From: Candidatus Gastranaerophilales bacterium
GTDB lineage: Bacteria; Cyanobacteriota; Vampirovibrionia; Gastranaerophilales; Gastranaerophilaceae
Length of the DNA: 64,000 nucleotides
Direction of reading: 5' to 3'
NCBI GenBank assembly: GCA_944323935.1
Contig: CALUUJ010000006.1
Coordinates: 35,341-99,340 of the forward strand
Shown: positions 49,544-58,862 of the stretch, piece after piece
Position numbering within the stretch: the first letter of the stretch is position 1
Layout of the letters: each line of letters begins with the position of its first letter
The notes under the pieces: model-generated
Seen by the model: the letters and a program-made list of their open reading frames with translations, nothing else
Told to the model about the DNA's origin: nothing
Databases searched by the model: none
Program-made: the position numbers and the translations under genes

Positions 49544-51088
49544 ATGCAAACATATAAAATTTTAGTTCTTGATGATGATAAACTGGTAACTTCTTCATTA
49601 AAATCTTTATTTTTGTTAGAGGGTTTTGACGATGCTGCTTTCTTTAATGATCCTATTGACGCTCTTACATATTTGGAAAATAATCCAAGAGATGTTATTA
49701 TTTCTGACTTTATGATGCCGCAAATGAATGGATTAGAGTTTTTTTCTAAAGCAAAAGCAATGTATCCAAATGCAAGTATGATTTTACTTACAGGTTATGC
49801 AGATAAAGAAAATGCTATTAGAGCTATAAATGAGGTTGGTCTTTATAAATATATTGAAAAACCTTGGGATAATGATGAACTTATTATAAATATAAAAAAT
49901 GCATATGAAAGGGCTCACTTGATAGAAAAATTGGAAGAGTCAAATGAAAAATTAGTAAAATATTCTCAAAATTTGGAAGAGTTAGTAAAAGAAAAATCAG
50001 CTCATATAATTGAGATGAATGAACATCTAAGTGCTGTAATTAATAATTGTGCTGATGGGATAATAATATTTTCTGTTAATGGGTCTGTTTTGGATGTAAA
50101 TCCTGCTTGTGAGTTATTATTTGGTTTATCTGAAGAAATTTTAAAAACAAAAAATGTAAATGAACTTTTTGAAACGAAGGAAATAGATTGGAATGAAGTA
50201 TTCTCAAGTAAAGATGAAAATTTGCTAAGAGAAATTAATGTTATAAATGTTGTTAATGGTAATAAAATTCCTGTCGAGATTAGTTGTTCTTATATACCTG
50301 TTAAATCTAAGAATGAACAAGAAAAATATGTTTTTGTAATCAGGAATGTTCATTTCCAAAAAGAAATGGATAGGCTTAGAGAAGATTTTATAGCAACTCT
50401 AACTCATGATCTTAGAACGCCGTCTGTGGCATCAATACAAACCTTAGAATATTTTTTGAACGGTAAACTTGGTGATTTGAATGAGAAGCAGAAAATGCTA
50501 CTTCAAACAATGAAAAAAAGTCATGAAGATATGTTGGGGCTTGTTAATACACTATTAGAAGTATACAAATATGAAGCTGGTCGTTTGAAATTAGTGAAAA
50601 CTCCCTTTGATTTTTCTTTATTAGTGGATGAGTGTATTAATCAAGTTCTTCCTATTGCAGATTCAAAACATCAAAAAATTGAGAAAATATTTAAAAATAT
50701 AGATTCTGCAATGGTTATTGCTGATAGAAATGAGATAAGAAGAGTTATAATAAATTTACTTGGTAATGCTGTTAATTATACCCAAGATGGCGGCTATATT
50801 GAAGTCAAAGTGGAAATTGAAGCGAAAGATCTTCATTTCTCTGTTAAAGATAATGGCGAGGGTGTTTATAAACAAGATATACCAAAGTTATTTAAGCGTT
50901 TTTCACAAGGTACACAAGAAAAACGTTCTATAAGTACGGGTTTGGGACTTTATTTATCTAAGCAAATTATAGATGCTCATGGCGGTAAAATTTGGCTTGA
51001 AAGTGATAAAGGAAAAGGCAGTGAGTTTTTCTTTCTGCTTCCTGATTCTGTTTTGTTAAAAGAAGAGGATAAGGTATGGACAGTATAA
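49544..51088 (+). CDS. Hybrid sensor histidine kinase with N-terminal receiver and PAS domain
   Basis: 514 residues, cytoplasmic, no membrane helices. Domains: receiver (1-125; phosphoacceptor D55, Lys106 in IEKPW), a short coiled coil, PAS (about 155-265), HisKA with THDLRTP (H288) and HATPase with the N-box NLLGNAVNY, DNGEGV and GTGLGLYLSK-like glycine boxes. It is a phosphorelay node: it may be phosphorylated by an upstream kinase and then signal to the regulator encoded next, which it overlaps by 13 bases. The input is probably a soluble ligand or redox cue via PAS. Ribosome site AAGGGAG. Confidence 0.92.
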   Translation: MQTYKILVLDDDKLVTSSLKSLFLLEGFDDAAFFNDPIDALTYLENNPRDVIISDFMMPQMNGLEFFSKAKAMYPNASMILLTGYADKENAIRAINEVGLYKYIEKPWDNDELIINIKNAYERAHLIEKLEESNEKLVKYSQNLEELVKEKSAHIIEMNEHLSAVINNCADGIIIFSVNGSVLDVNPACELLFGLSEEILKTKNVNELFETKEIDWNEVFSSKDENLLREINVINVVNGNKIPVEISCSYIPVKSKNEQEKYVFVIRNVHFQKEMDRLREDFIATLTHDLRTPSVASIQTLEYFLNGKLGDLNEKQKMLLQTMKKSHEDMLGLVNTLLEVYKYEAGRLKLVKTPFDFSLLVDECINQVLPIADSKHQKIEKIFKNIDSAMVIADRNEIRRVIINLLGNAVNYTQDGGYIEVKVEIEAKDLHFSVKDNGEGVYKQDIPKLFKRFSQGTQEKRSISTGLGLYLSKQIIDAHGGKIWLESDKGKGSEFFFLLPDSVLLKEEDKVWTV

Positions 51089-51750
51089 AAGTTTTACTTG
51101 TAGAAGATCATACTATGGTAAGGCTTGGGCTTTCTCTTGTCTTTGAAAATTCTAAGGAAATTAATTTAATAGGAGAGGCTGAAAATGGCAAAAAAGGTGT
51201 GGAGCTTGCCTTGAAGCTAAATCCTGATGTTATCCTTATGGACATAGGGCTTCCTGAAATGGATGGTATTCAAGCTACTTCTTTAATTAAGAAATCTAAT
51301 CCTAATATTAAAGTTTTGATATTTACTTCAAGAGAATCCGAAGACGATGTATTTGACTCTTTATCCGCAGGTGCTGACGGTTATATTATGAAGGGCGCTA
51401 ATGAAGGACAAATAATTTCGGCAATTAAAGCTGTAGCAGAAGGCACTGCTTGGTTAGATCCTGCTATTGCAAGGTTGGTTTTATCAAGTGTAAAAAGGCA
51501 AACTTCGACATCTGTTGATAATAATATCTCATCAGTAAATAAAAATGCAAAGAATGTTTATGGCCTTACTGATAGAGAAATTGAAGTGTTAGCTTTAATT
51601 GTTGAAGGGCTAAATAACTCTCAAATTGCTAAGAGACTTGTTATTACTCTTTCTACAGCAAAAGCGCATGTTCATAGTATTTTGCAAAAATTATATGTTA
51701 CAAATAGAACTCAAGCGACAATTCAAGCTGTTAAAGAAGGTCTTGTTTAA
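51076..51750 (+). CDS. NarL/FixJ-type response regulator
   Basis: 224 residues. Receiver domain with D11/H12 region LLVEDHTMVRLGL, phosphoacceptor D56 in ILMDIGLPEMDG and GYIMKG, then a LuxR-type helix-turn-helix (about 155-218: LTDREIEVLALIVEGLNNSQIA, THAKVHS-like STAKAHVHSI). A transcription factor activated by the overlapping kinase. Its stop overlaps the start of the next gene (TAATG), so that gene belongs to the same operon and perhaps to its output or sensing. Confidence 0.93.
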   Translation: MDSIKVLLVEDHTMVRLGLSLVFENSKEINLIGEAENGKKGVELALKLNPDVILMDIGLPEMDGIQATSLIKKSNPNIKVLIFTSRESEDDVFDSLSAGADGYIMKGANEGQIISAIKAVAEGTAWLDPAIARLVLSSVKRQTSTSVDNNISSVNKNAKNVYGLTDREIEVLALIVEGLNNSQIAKRLVITLSTAKAHVHSILQKLYVTNRTQATIQAVKEGLV

Positions 51751-52811
51751 TGAGAAATTATTTAATTTTATTATTTTGTTTAATACTGGCATCTTCTTTT
51801 GTAAAAGCTGAAAAGGTTATTCCTGATCCTTTATATTTAAATTCTGAAGTATTAGATTCATCTAAAGTTGAAGAACCAGAAAAGGAATATGATCCTAGAA
51901 CTTTGCAAGAAAAGGTTAGAGAAAAACTTCATTTACCACCATCAAAGAAGACTTATTATCATAATATTGATAAATCTAATATGCCTATTACAATGGACGA
52001 TTATTATAAGCTATCAGCTGAAAAAAAGAGAAAAGATTTTATAATACCTGAACCATCTTTTGAACAAAATAGTGAAATTATTTTGCCTGATCCTCATTAT
52101 AGAGTTGTGAGTTATAATTCTCCTCCAGGTCAAAGAAATATTGACTTAACAAAACTTGTTGCTCAAAGGACAATTGCATCCCCCGGGATATTGTCTCCAG
52201 ATAATAAAAAAATGGTGTATACAAAATGTTTCTTTTATCCAAAATATTCACAAACATCATCATCTGCTTATTATATTCCCGTTAAAGAAAATATTAATGA
52301 TGCATATGAAGCTTTATTTAAAACAAATGTTATGCAAGGTGATGTAAAACCTATTGTTACTGTTGGAATGGATTATTTACAAGAATACCAATTTAAAACA
52401 CTTTTTCCGATAGATTGGTCTAAAGATAGTACAAAGATTGCCTTTAAAGAAAAAATAGGTTCTAATTTATATGAAACTTGGCAGACTAATGTTATTATTT
52501 ATGATTTTAAATCAAAATCTTGGAAAAGATTAACTGCCGTCAGAGAAGCTATAATATATTGGTGGCGTCAAAATAAACAGATTGAATTAAAAGATTATTT
52601 ATGGGATATTTTCCCAATTGGCTGGGATAAAAATAATCCTGACAGATTAATTGTATATGCCTATGCTTTTACTAAAGATAAACCACTTTTTCTTGGAACT
52701 TGGAGTATAGACTATAATGAAGAAAAATCAGAATTGATTTCTATTGATTCAACTAATGTTCAGATTGATTTGAATGGATTCGGGCTAAAAGAAATTAAGT
52801 TTGAGCATTAA
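51750..52811 (+). CDS. Secreted protein of the two-component operon, function unknown
   Basis: 353 residues. A signal peptide (about 1-20, ending SSFVKA) is followed by a proline- and charge-rich region (IPDPLY, IILPDPHYR). Then a beta-rich domain with SPDNKKMVYTK and IDWSKDSTKIAFKEK, resembling blades of TolB/WD-like propellers in which a genomic strand reports on the envelope. Not recognised further. Translational coupling to the regulator makes it a candidate extracytoplasmic accessory of that system. Confidence 0.75.
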   Translation: MRNYLILLFCLILASSFVKAEKVIPDPLYLNSEVLDSSKVEEPEKEYDPRTLQEKVREKLHLPPSKKTYYHNIDKSNMPITMDDYYKLSAEKKRKDFIIPEPSFEQNSEIILPDPHYRVVSYNSPPGQRNIDLTKLVAQRTIASPGILSPDNKKMVYTKCFFYPKYSQTSSSAYYIPVKENINDAYEALFKTNVMQGDVKPIVTVGMDYLQEYQFKTLFPIDWSKDSTKIAFKEKIGSNLYETWQTNVIIYDFKSKSWKRLTAVREAIIYWWRQNKQIELKDYLWDIFPIGWDKNNPDRLIVYAYAFTKDKPLFLGTWSIDYNEEKSELISIDSTNVQIDLNGFGLKEIKFEH

Positions 52812-52823
52812 ACTTTTACTATG

Positions 52824-53390
52824 TTAGATATTTAAAAAGTTTTTTATTATACTCAAAGGTTCTTCTATTCCTTTTTGTGATAATTGTAATATATTGAAAC
52901 TATATATTTTGCCATTCTCTGTTGTAAATATTATTGGTTGAAATAGTTTTCCTATGTCTTTTTTATCTATGTTTTTTATTTTCGAAATTTCAAATTCTAT
53001 TTTGTGAAATTTCGGAAAATTTTTAAAAAGAAATGTAGAATTATTTATTTGAATTATATTTTTTTCTTTATCTATTAATAGTTCACTTCTGTATGGGATA
53101 GAACCAAAAATTAAAAATGAAAAAATAAACAATATAATAGCACTTGATATATCAAAAAATAAATATGAACTTTTATAAAAATCACCTCTTTGTATATCTA
53201 TTTTAAAGGAATTAAGAGATGTATCATTATTCAATTCATTAAATTTATTTGTAATCCATTTTGTTAATTTTCTATTTAGCGTATAGTTTTTATATAGTAT
53301 AAATTTTGAATGGTCTATTTCACAAGGTAATTCGACACAATAGCTTGTTATACCTCTACTATAATGTTTATATAATTTTGCTTGCTTCAT
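52824..53390 (-). CDS. Membrane-associated hypothetical protein, 5' end frameshifted
   Basis: 188 residues as annotated from ATG 53390, with one membrane segment near 85-105 and otherwise soluble beta-rich sequence. The frame is open and coding-like far upstream: it includes a second membrane stretch (IIIFFTSLYAF) and reaches LDTIGILNEYK before the stop of the next gene. AGGA and an ATG at 53636-53638 lie in the adjacent frame, one base off. The real protein is therefore probably about 270 residues with two membrane helices, and one base is missing near 53630-53635. No family recognised. Confidence 0.65.
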   Translation of the reverse strand: MKQAKLYKHYSRGITSYCVELPCEIDHSKFILYKNYTLNRKLTKWITNKFNELNNDTSLNSFKIDIQRGDFYKSSYLFFDISSAIILFIFSFLIFGSIPYRSELLIDKEKNIIQINNSTFLFKNFPKFHKIEFEISKIKNIDKKDIGKLFQPIIFTTENGKIYSFNILQLSQKGIEEPLSIIKNFLNI

Positions 53391-53638
53391 TTCTATGTAT
53401 TCGGCTTTTGTATTTTTCTTTCCATATATGAAAAAATCTTGCTCTATGTTACAAAGCTTTTTATCTTTTATTATTCCTATAGATACTTTTTGATATGATT
53501 CAATAAAATTATGAAAGGCGTATAATGAAGTGAAGAATATAATAATAAATGATATATTTGTTATTACTGAAAATGGAAGCGTCCTTTTTGACGTTATTTT
53601 TAAAATATTTTCATTTAATAATTCTGTTTTATATTCAT
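53391..53638 (-). pseudogene. 5' part of the preceding gene, separated by a one-base frameshift
   Basis: Continuous open frame reading NILKITSKRTLPFSVITN, then a membrane helix, a soluble stretch and straight into the 188-residue ORF. The plausible start ATG 53638 (AGGA 7 bases upstream) needs one inserted base, most simply an A after ATGAA. Confidence 0.6.
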
Positions 53639-53656
53639 TTAAGATTCCTATAGTGT

Positions 53657-54445
53657 CTAGAACATAATAGAGTTATATATTTCTACACTCTTTCTTATAT
53701 CTTCTTCTGTAAACATCTCTAGAACAAATGTCGGGTCTATTTTTGATTCTTTTATCTTTTTTAGAATAGCTGCATAATCTAATGTTCCATTGTTTATTGC
53801 AGAATGGTCATCATTTTCTCTGAAATTGTTGTGTATGTGCAGATGATATAAATTATTACCATATGCATCCAACCATTCAATTACATTTGTATCATGTGCA
53901 TATAAATTTACGTGTCCGCAATCTAAGGCAAGCTTTAAATATGGTGAATCTATCTTTTCAAATAAATCAAGACAAAATTGAGGTGATGTTTCAAATACAT
54001 TTTCTATTACAGCTATAATATTCGACTTTTCAAACTCTTTTATAAATTCTCTCCAGAAAGAGATAAAATTCTTTTTAAATATTTCAATAGAACCATAATG
54101 CTTTGTGCCTTTGTTTCCGGTATGAAATAATACTGTATCTGCTTTTATTCCTTTACCTATTTCCAATGATTCAATGCATCTTTGTTGCGCAATTTCTCTT
54201 AATAGACAATCTGAACTTGCAACATTTACATCTGAAAACATTGCATGCAGTGTTACTCTATCTTTAAAATCTACTAAATCTTTATTTAAAATTTCAATAG
54301 TATCATTTACTGTAAGATTTTTGTTCTTAAATAATGGAACTCTGCTGATTTCAATACCTGCCCCAAGCTCTTGCGCTAAAAGTACAGAGTCTCTTATTGT
54401 CTTTTTGGCGGAGGATGATATTAATAATTTATTTTTGTTTGTCAT
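53657..54445 (-). CDS. Sugar phosphate isomerase/epimerase family protein (AP-endonuclease-2 TIM barrel)
   Basis: 262 residues with metal-site motifs of the family: LHAMF, LFHTGNKG, VIENVF, ALDCGHVN, HLHIHNN and a final VLEMF. These enzymes isomerise or epimerise sugars or cyclitols with a divalent metal; the substrate is not evident. Endonuclease IV is a more distant relative and fits less well because the zinc ligand spacing is different. It abuts the pseudo-receiver gene with a 3-base gap, so probably co-transcribed. Confidence 0.8.
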   Translation of the reverse strand: MTNKNKLLISSSAKKTIRDSVLLAQELGAGIEISRVPLFKNKNLTVNDTIEILNKDLVDFKDRVTLHAMFSDVNVASSDCLLREIAQQRCIESLEIGKGIKADTVLFHTGNKGTKHYGSIEIFKKNFISFWREFIKEFEKSNIIAVIENVFETSPQFCLDLFEKIDSPYLKLALDCGHVNLYAHDTNVIEWLDAYGNNLYHLHIHNNFRENDDHSAINNGTLDYAAILKKIKESKIDPTFVLEMFTEEDIRKSVEIYNSIMF

Positions 54446-54448
54446 AAT

Positions 54449-55717
54449 TTATTCCGCTGTGTGCATTATGTTTAGATTTAATCTCGCCGAAAATTCACTG
54501 ATTATATCATTTAGTATTGATGTAAGTTTTTCTGATGAAAAGTCTTCGAAGTCAAATGTTAATCTTCTTATATCAGGTTCTTTGCCTTCTTCGTTGTGTT
54601 TTATATCCATAATTAATTTAATGTATGTTGGATATGTGATTAAGAGCTCACTTGATAAATTGTCTTGTGTAATAGAAAATTTACTTTTTGTTTCTTCTAT
54701 AGAGAAATCAATTTTTGCATTTGGAAACTTTTCTGAATTTGCTGTTTGAATTTGGTAGAAAACCGGAGCTACAATTTTTTCAAAATTATTGTGGAATTCT
54801 TTTTTGAAATCTTTAAATTTTTTACCGTTTTCATCACGAACTTCAATGACTTCTGCTGCTTCATTGAAAGTAAGATCATACAGATAATTAAACTCTTTAC
54901 CGGTTGCAATTTGGTCTTTTAAACTTTGGTATAATATTGGCTCCATTTCTTCAAATGAATTTGTTATTTCTGCTGCAATGGCATATATTTTACAAGTTTC
55001 GACAAGTGAATTCTTTATTCTTGTTGCAACGGATTTTGCACCTGAAATACCGGCATTATATAATATCAGGTAAAAACCTGAGCTTCTGCCGTATGCTATA
55101 ATATCATTTCCTCTTGGAATAGACTTGACTACGGAGGCTATTTTTTGCATATTAAGCCGTTTATTGTCAATTTGTATTGGCTTTAAATACATAAATACTG
55201 TATTTTCAAGGTTTTCTTCTATGCTTTTACTGAAAAAATTTCTTAATGCAATAGGGGCTTGTTCTTTTTTATATATTCCGGTTTGTTTGTCTATTATATT
55301 AGCTGAAATCAATATCTCACTATGTATATCAATTTGTTTGTATAATATAGCTTTTTGTAAGGTTAAAAATATTCTCATTAATATTACAGAATCAGTGTCT
55401 GTTAAAAAGAAGAAATCATCTATACCATTATCAAATGCATACATTAATAAATCTTCTACTAATGAATCCATTACGAAAATTATTGGAACTTTATCTAATG
55501 CTTTTATTGTTCTTATTTCTTTAATAATACTTATCGAATCAGAATTAGAACAATATACAAGTATTAAAGAAGGCTGTGTTGAATTTAGTACAGATATGGC
55601 TTCAATATATGAAACAATCTTTATTGTATCACATTCTCTTAATAATTTTATCTTCTCTGAAATCTTAATTCCTGTTTTATTATCATTTGATATTATTAGT
55701 ATTGATCCGTTTTTCAA
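54449..55717 (-). CDS. Degenerate receiver plus degenerate GGDEF-like protein
   Basis: 422 residues from a TTG start with AGGTGA upstream. Residues 1-125 follow the receiver fold (ILIISNDNK, PSLILVYCSN, VPIIFVMD), but the phosphoacceptor aspartate is replaced (YCSN) and the acidic pair is only partly kept, so it should not be phosphorylated in the usual way. Residues about 140-280 resemble a GGDEF domain fold, but the signature is changed to YGRSSGFYLIL, so diguanylate cyclase activity is unlikely. The C-terminal part is unknown. It may act as a binding or scaffolding regulator. Confidence 0.65.
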   Translation of the reverse strand: MKNGSILIISNDNKTGIKISEKIKLLRECDTIKIVSYIEAISVLNSTQPSLILVYCSNSDSISIIKEIRTIKALDKVPIIFVMDSLVEDLLMYAFDNGIDDFFFLTDTDSVILMRIFLTLQKAILYKQIDIHSEILISANIIDKQTGIYKKEQAPIALRNFFSKSIEENLENTVFMYLKPIQIDNKRLNMQKIASVVKSIPRGNDIIAYGRSSGFYLILYNAGISGAKSVATRIKNSLVETCKIYAIAAEITNSFEEMEPILYQSLKDQIATGKEFNYLYDLTFNEAAEVIEVRDENGKKFKDFKKEFHNNFEKIVAPVFYQIQTANSEKFPNAKIDFSIEETKSKFSITQDNLSSELLITYPTYIKLIMDIKHNEEGKEPDIRRLTFDFEDFSSEKLTSILNDIISEFSARLNLNIMHTAE

Positions 55718-55737
55718 TTAACTCACCTGCTACTTCT

Positions 55738-56685
55738 TTAAAACATACCTTTTTTTCTGAAATAGAAAACAACTACTGTTGAAGTTATTATTGATAAAGC
55801 TACAACAATAAGAAATCCATAAGGGTTATTTCCATATGGAACTTTAACATTCATTCCCCATAATCCGCCAATCATTGTAGGAATAGACATTATAATGGTA
55901 ATTGCAGCTAAAAATTTCATTACTAAGTTTAAATTATTGTTTATTATTGATGCAAAACCTTCCATCATCGCTTCAAGAATCATTCTGTGCATATCTACCA
56001 TCTCTATTGCCTGTCTTGTATCAATAATAACATCTTCCAACATATCTATATCTTCCTCTGTTGTTTTTAAAAGATTTGCCGGAGATTTTGTTATTCTCAT
56101 TATTTTTTGCAATACTATATCATTATCTTTCAGTGCTGTTGAAAAATAAACAAGTGTTTTTTGAATTTCCATTAATTGGAATAGCGCTTTGTTATTTGTT
56201 GCTTTTTGAAGCTCTATTTCTATATTTTCTGTTGTCCTGTTAATAATATCTAAATATTTTAAGTAAAATTTGACAGATCGATATAGAATTTTAAGCATAA
56301 ACTCAGTTTTGTTTCTTGTATCAAAAGCATATGCTGTGGTTTCATTAAAAGAAGAAAGAATATTATTGTCTTTTGAACAAACTGTTATAATAGATGTCGG
56401 TGTGTATATTATACCTAATGGTAAAGTATCAAAACATCCGTCTTCTGTCATAATTGGCAAATTCGTAATTATTAGTGTATTCCCGTCTTCTATTTCAATA
56501 CGTGAACGTTCATCTAAGTCTAATGAATTTAAAAGAAAATCTTCATCCAAACCAAGAACTAATGAAACTTGTTTTATTTCTTCCTCATTTGGGGCAATCA
56601 AACTGAACCATGAACCTGATACAGCTTCACTTATACTTAACTTTAGAAGTTTTTTGTTATCTTCTGTTTTGAGTATCTTAATCAT
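55738..56685 (-). CDS. corA: CorA-family magnesium/divalent cation transporter
   Basis: 315 residues: a long N-terminal cytoplasmic domain, the stalk helix and two C-terminal membrane helices, with the signature GMN in GGLWGMNVKVP near residue 280 followed by the loop YGNNPYG. A homopentameric channel for Mg2+, or Co2+/Ni2+ in some members. The short C-terminus KKGMF is basic. The start ATG lacks a strong ribosome site. Confidence 0.93.
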   Translation of the reverse strand: MIKILKTEDNKKLLKLSISEAVSGSWFSLIAPNEEEIKQVSLVLGLDEDFLLNSLDLDERSRIEIEDGNTLIITNLPIMTEDGCFDTLPLGIIYTPTSIITVCSKDNNILSSFNETTAYAFDTRNKTEFMLKILYRSVKFYLKYLDIINRTTENIEIELQKATNNKALFQLMEIQKTLVYFSTALKDNDIVLQKIMRITKSPANLLKTTEEDIDMLEDVIIDTRQAIEMVDMHRMILEAMMEGFASIINNNLNLVMKFLAAITIIMSIPTMIGGLWGMNVKVPYGNNPYGFLIVVALSIITSTVVVFYFRKKGMF

Positions 56686-56823
56686 AGTACTATTCTCTGA
56701 TTGCTATATGTCAATTAAATCATAAATTTTATTATATTGGAAGTGTTCCCATCTATTTAGTTGAGGTTTACTCAAAATTAAAATATAAATCAAAATAGAA
56801 TCTATAATTAAATTACTTTCTTG

Positions 56824-58458
56824 CTATCCAGATACTTTTACATCAAGAATATTTTTTTCTAAAAGTTCTTGTAATAGTTCTTGTTCTGATTGATTCTGTT
56901 TTTTTAGAGATTTAAATTCCGAATTATTGTATATATAAATATACATTTGTTTCTTATTTGATATTTTATATATCTTTTCTAAACTCTCAGGTATTTTTAT
57001 GTAGTATAACGAAAATTTATTTTCTTTGTTAGTTGTGAATATTTCATTCTCTATATTTATTAATGTTAGAATGCACTTTAATTCTTGTTTTGGATCCTGA
57101 ATATTTTTTTCTTGTATATATTTCAGGTAATTAATTATTGTTTTTTCCAAGTTTTTTATAGCATTAGGGTATACTAAATTAGACGCTAAAGTGTTTATTT
57201 TATATTTTAATGCTGTAGCAATTTCATTATCTTTAATACCTTTTTTTACCAGTTCTTCTGTTGTATTTAAAAGTGTAAGCATCTTTATGTATGTGTCGTT
57301 ATCCATTTGACCTTTTTGATAGAAACTTTTTACGCTATTTTCAAATGCTAACCAAAAACGCGTTAAATCACCATTTCTTTGATTTTGGCATATAGTATAT
57401 TCTTGTTTAAAATCGGGGAAATTTTTTATGATAGCTTCTAAGAAGAAATAATCAAAAATTGCAATTCTTTCATCTTTTACATATGAGTCTTTTGAAATTG
57501 TATTATAAATAGCCCAGTCTACGTCATTAAATTTCTGAGTAAGAATTTTCATTGGACCATCTTGTATCTTTATATTGAAATATTTATATACATAGTCAGA
57601 TTCTTCATATGCACTTATTTCCAATGGATTTCTCATATTTTCAGATAATCGATAAAAATCAGAGTAAGAACTTGTTAGTTCAATATTATTTTGTGTTATG
57701 AATCTTTTTAATGCTTCTTGATAGTATTTCCCATTAAAAGATTTTGTATCTGCGTATTCAGATACCCTACTCCAAAACGAGGTATCAATATATTTTATGT
57801 TGTTATCCTTAAACAATTGTTCGAATTGCTTTATACCCATGTATTTGCATATTTTTGCCAATTTATCAAAATGATCAAGTTCATGAGCAAGTATTGCAAT
57901 TAATATCTTTGTGTCTAACTCATATAGCATTTTACTGCTTATATATAAATTCCCTGTATTAAAATCAAAATTTGCAACTAAATAATTACCTTGAGTCTTT
58001 GCTTTAGATTGGTCTATATCATTCGGAATTACTCGTAAAATATTTTGCGGGTAGCCTTTATAAACAAGCAATTTATTTACAATATTTCTTGCTGAATTTA
58101 TGTTTTTTGCAGGGTAGTCGGACAAAAAATCAAGTAATCTGTTATAGTCTTCTGCTGTTCTGTTCGGAACAATATTTTCTTCTTCCTGTAATGTGTATTG
58201 GGTTTCTGTGTCAATATTGTATTTGGTTTCGTATTGTATATTATTCGGTTGTGAGATATTTTTTCTTGTTTCTTGTTCTTCTTTTTTCTTGAAATATTTG
58301 TCAGAATTAGAATATTCTAACATTTCTTCAAATGTTTTTGCTTTGTTAATATTTTTATTATAACTTGGCTGGCTAATATAAAAAATAATTACTGATAATA
58401 TGGCTAATAGGAAAAATACAAACTTTAAAGAAATATTATTCTCTTTTCTTCTACGCAT
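56824..58458 (-). CDS. Membrane-anchored putative zinc metalloprotease with HExxH motif
   Basis: 544 residues. One N-terminal membrane helix (about 10-28) would place the rest outside or inside, depending on the positive RRRK start, which favours an outward C-terminus. AILAHELDHFDKL (about 188-200) holds HELDH at 192-196, the zinc site of gluzincin peptidases, and SRVSEYADTKS near 230-240 could provide the third Glu ligand as in M48-type enzymes. The C-terminal half is helical and unrecognised. AAAGGTAG precedes the ATG. Role unknown; the family assignment rests only on the motif. Confidence 0.65.
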   Translation of the reverse strand: MRRRKENNISLKFVFFLLAILSVIIFYISQPSYNKNINKAKTFEEMLEYSNSDKYFKKKEEQETRKNISQPNNIQYETKYNIDTETQYTLQEEENIVPNRTAEDYNRLLDFLSDYPAKNINSARNIVNKLLVYKGYPQNILRVIPNDIDQSKAKTQGNYLVANFDFNTGNLYISSKMLYELDTKILIAILAHELDHFDKLAKICKYMGIKQFEQLFKDNNIKYIDTSFWSRVSEYADTKSFNGKYYQEALKRFITQNNIELTSSYSDFYRLSENMRNPLEISAYEESDYVYKYFNIKIQDGPMKILTQKFNDVDWAIYNTISKDSYVKDERIAIFDYFFLEAIIKNFPDFKQEYTICQNQRNGDLTRFWLAFENSVKSFYQKGQMDNDTYIKMLTLLNTTEELVKKGIKDNEIATALKYKINTLASNLVYPNAIKNLEKTIINYLKYIQEKNIQDPKQELKCILTLINIENEIFTTNKENKFSLYYIKIPESLEKIYKISNKKQMYIYIYNNSEFKSLKKQNQSEQELLQELLEKNILDVKVSG

Positions 58459-58529
58459 TAAAATCTACCTTTCACAGATAGATTATATCATATTGAAATA
58501 TAAAGCTCAAAAGAATTAATAATAAGAAA

Positions 58530-58814
58530 TTAAGCAATATAATTAACACCAGAATATTTTGGTGTTGATTTTTCTATATCCTTACCTAATTTTTTCTTTA
58601 TAGCATCAATAATTTTTTGTAAAACAGAAACTTTAGTTTCATCAGCTTTTGTTTGAAGTTCTGCTTCATTCGCTTGTGCAAAAGATGGGCGAAGCGGCAA
58701 ACTGTTACCAAAACTTGCAGATTTAATCATATTATCCGCATTCTGCATCATTCTTGATGTCGCAATATTTTGAGCTAAAATAGCGTTCTGCATCGCCAAA
58801 TATGATGTCAACAT
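58530..58814 (-). CDS. Small hypothetical protein with SFG motif
   Basis: 94 residues, not recognised. The N-terminal part is helical and Met/Asn-rich (AMQNAILAQNIATSRMMQN), followed by KSASFGNSLPLRPSF (31-45) and a Lys-rich C-terminal helix. No signal peptide. The ribosome site AAGGAG is very strong, suggesting real expression. It precedes a large membrane protein gene on the same strand with a similar SFG motif. Confidence 0.65.
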   Translation of the reverse strand: MLTSYLAMQNAILAQNIATSRMMQNADNMIKSASFGNSLPLRPSFAQANEAELQTKADETKVSVLQKIIDAIKKKLGKDIEKSTPKYSGVNYIA

Positions 58815-58862
58815 TTCTTTTACACTCCTTACTACTAATATTATAGCATATATTTTTCTTAT

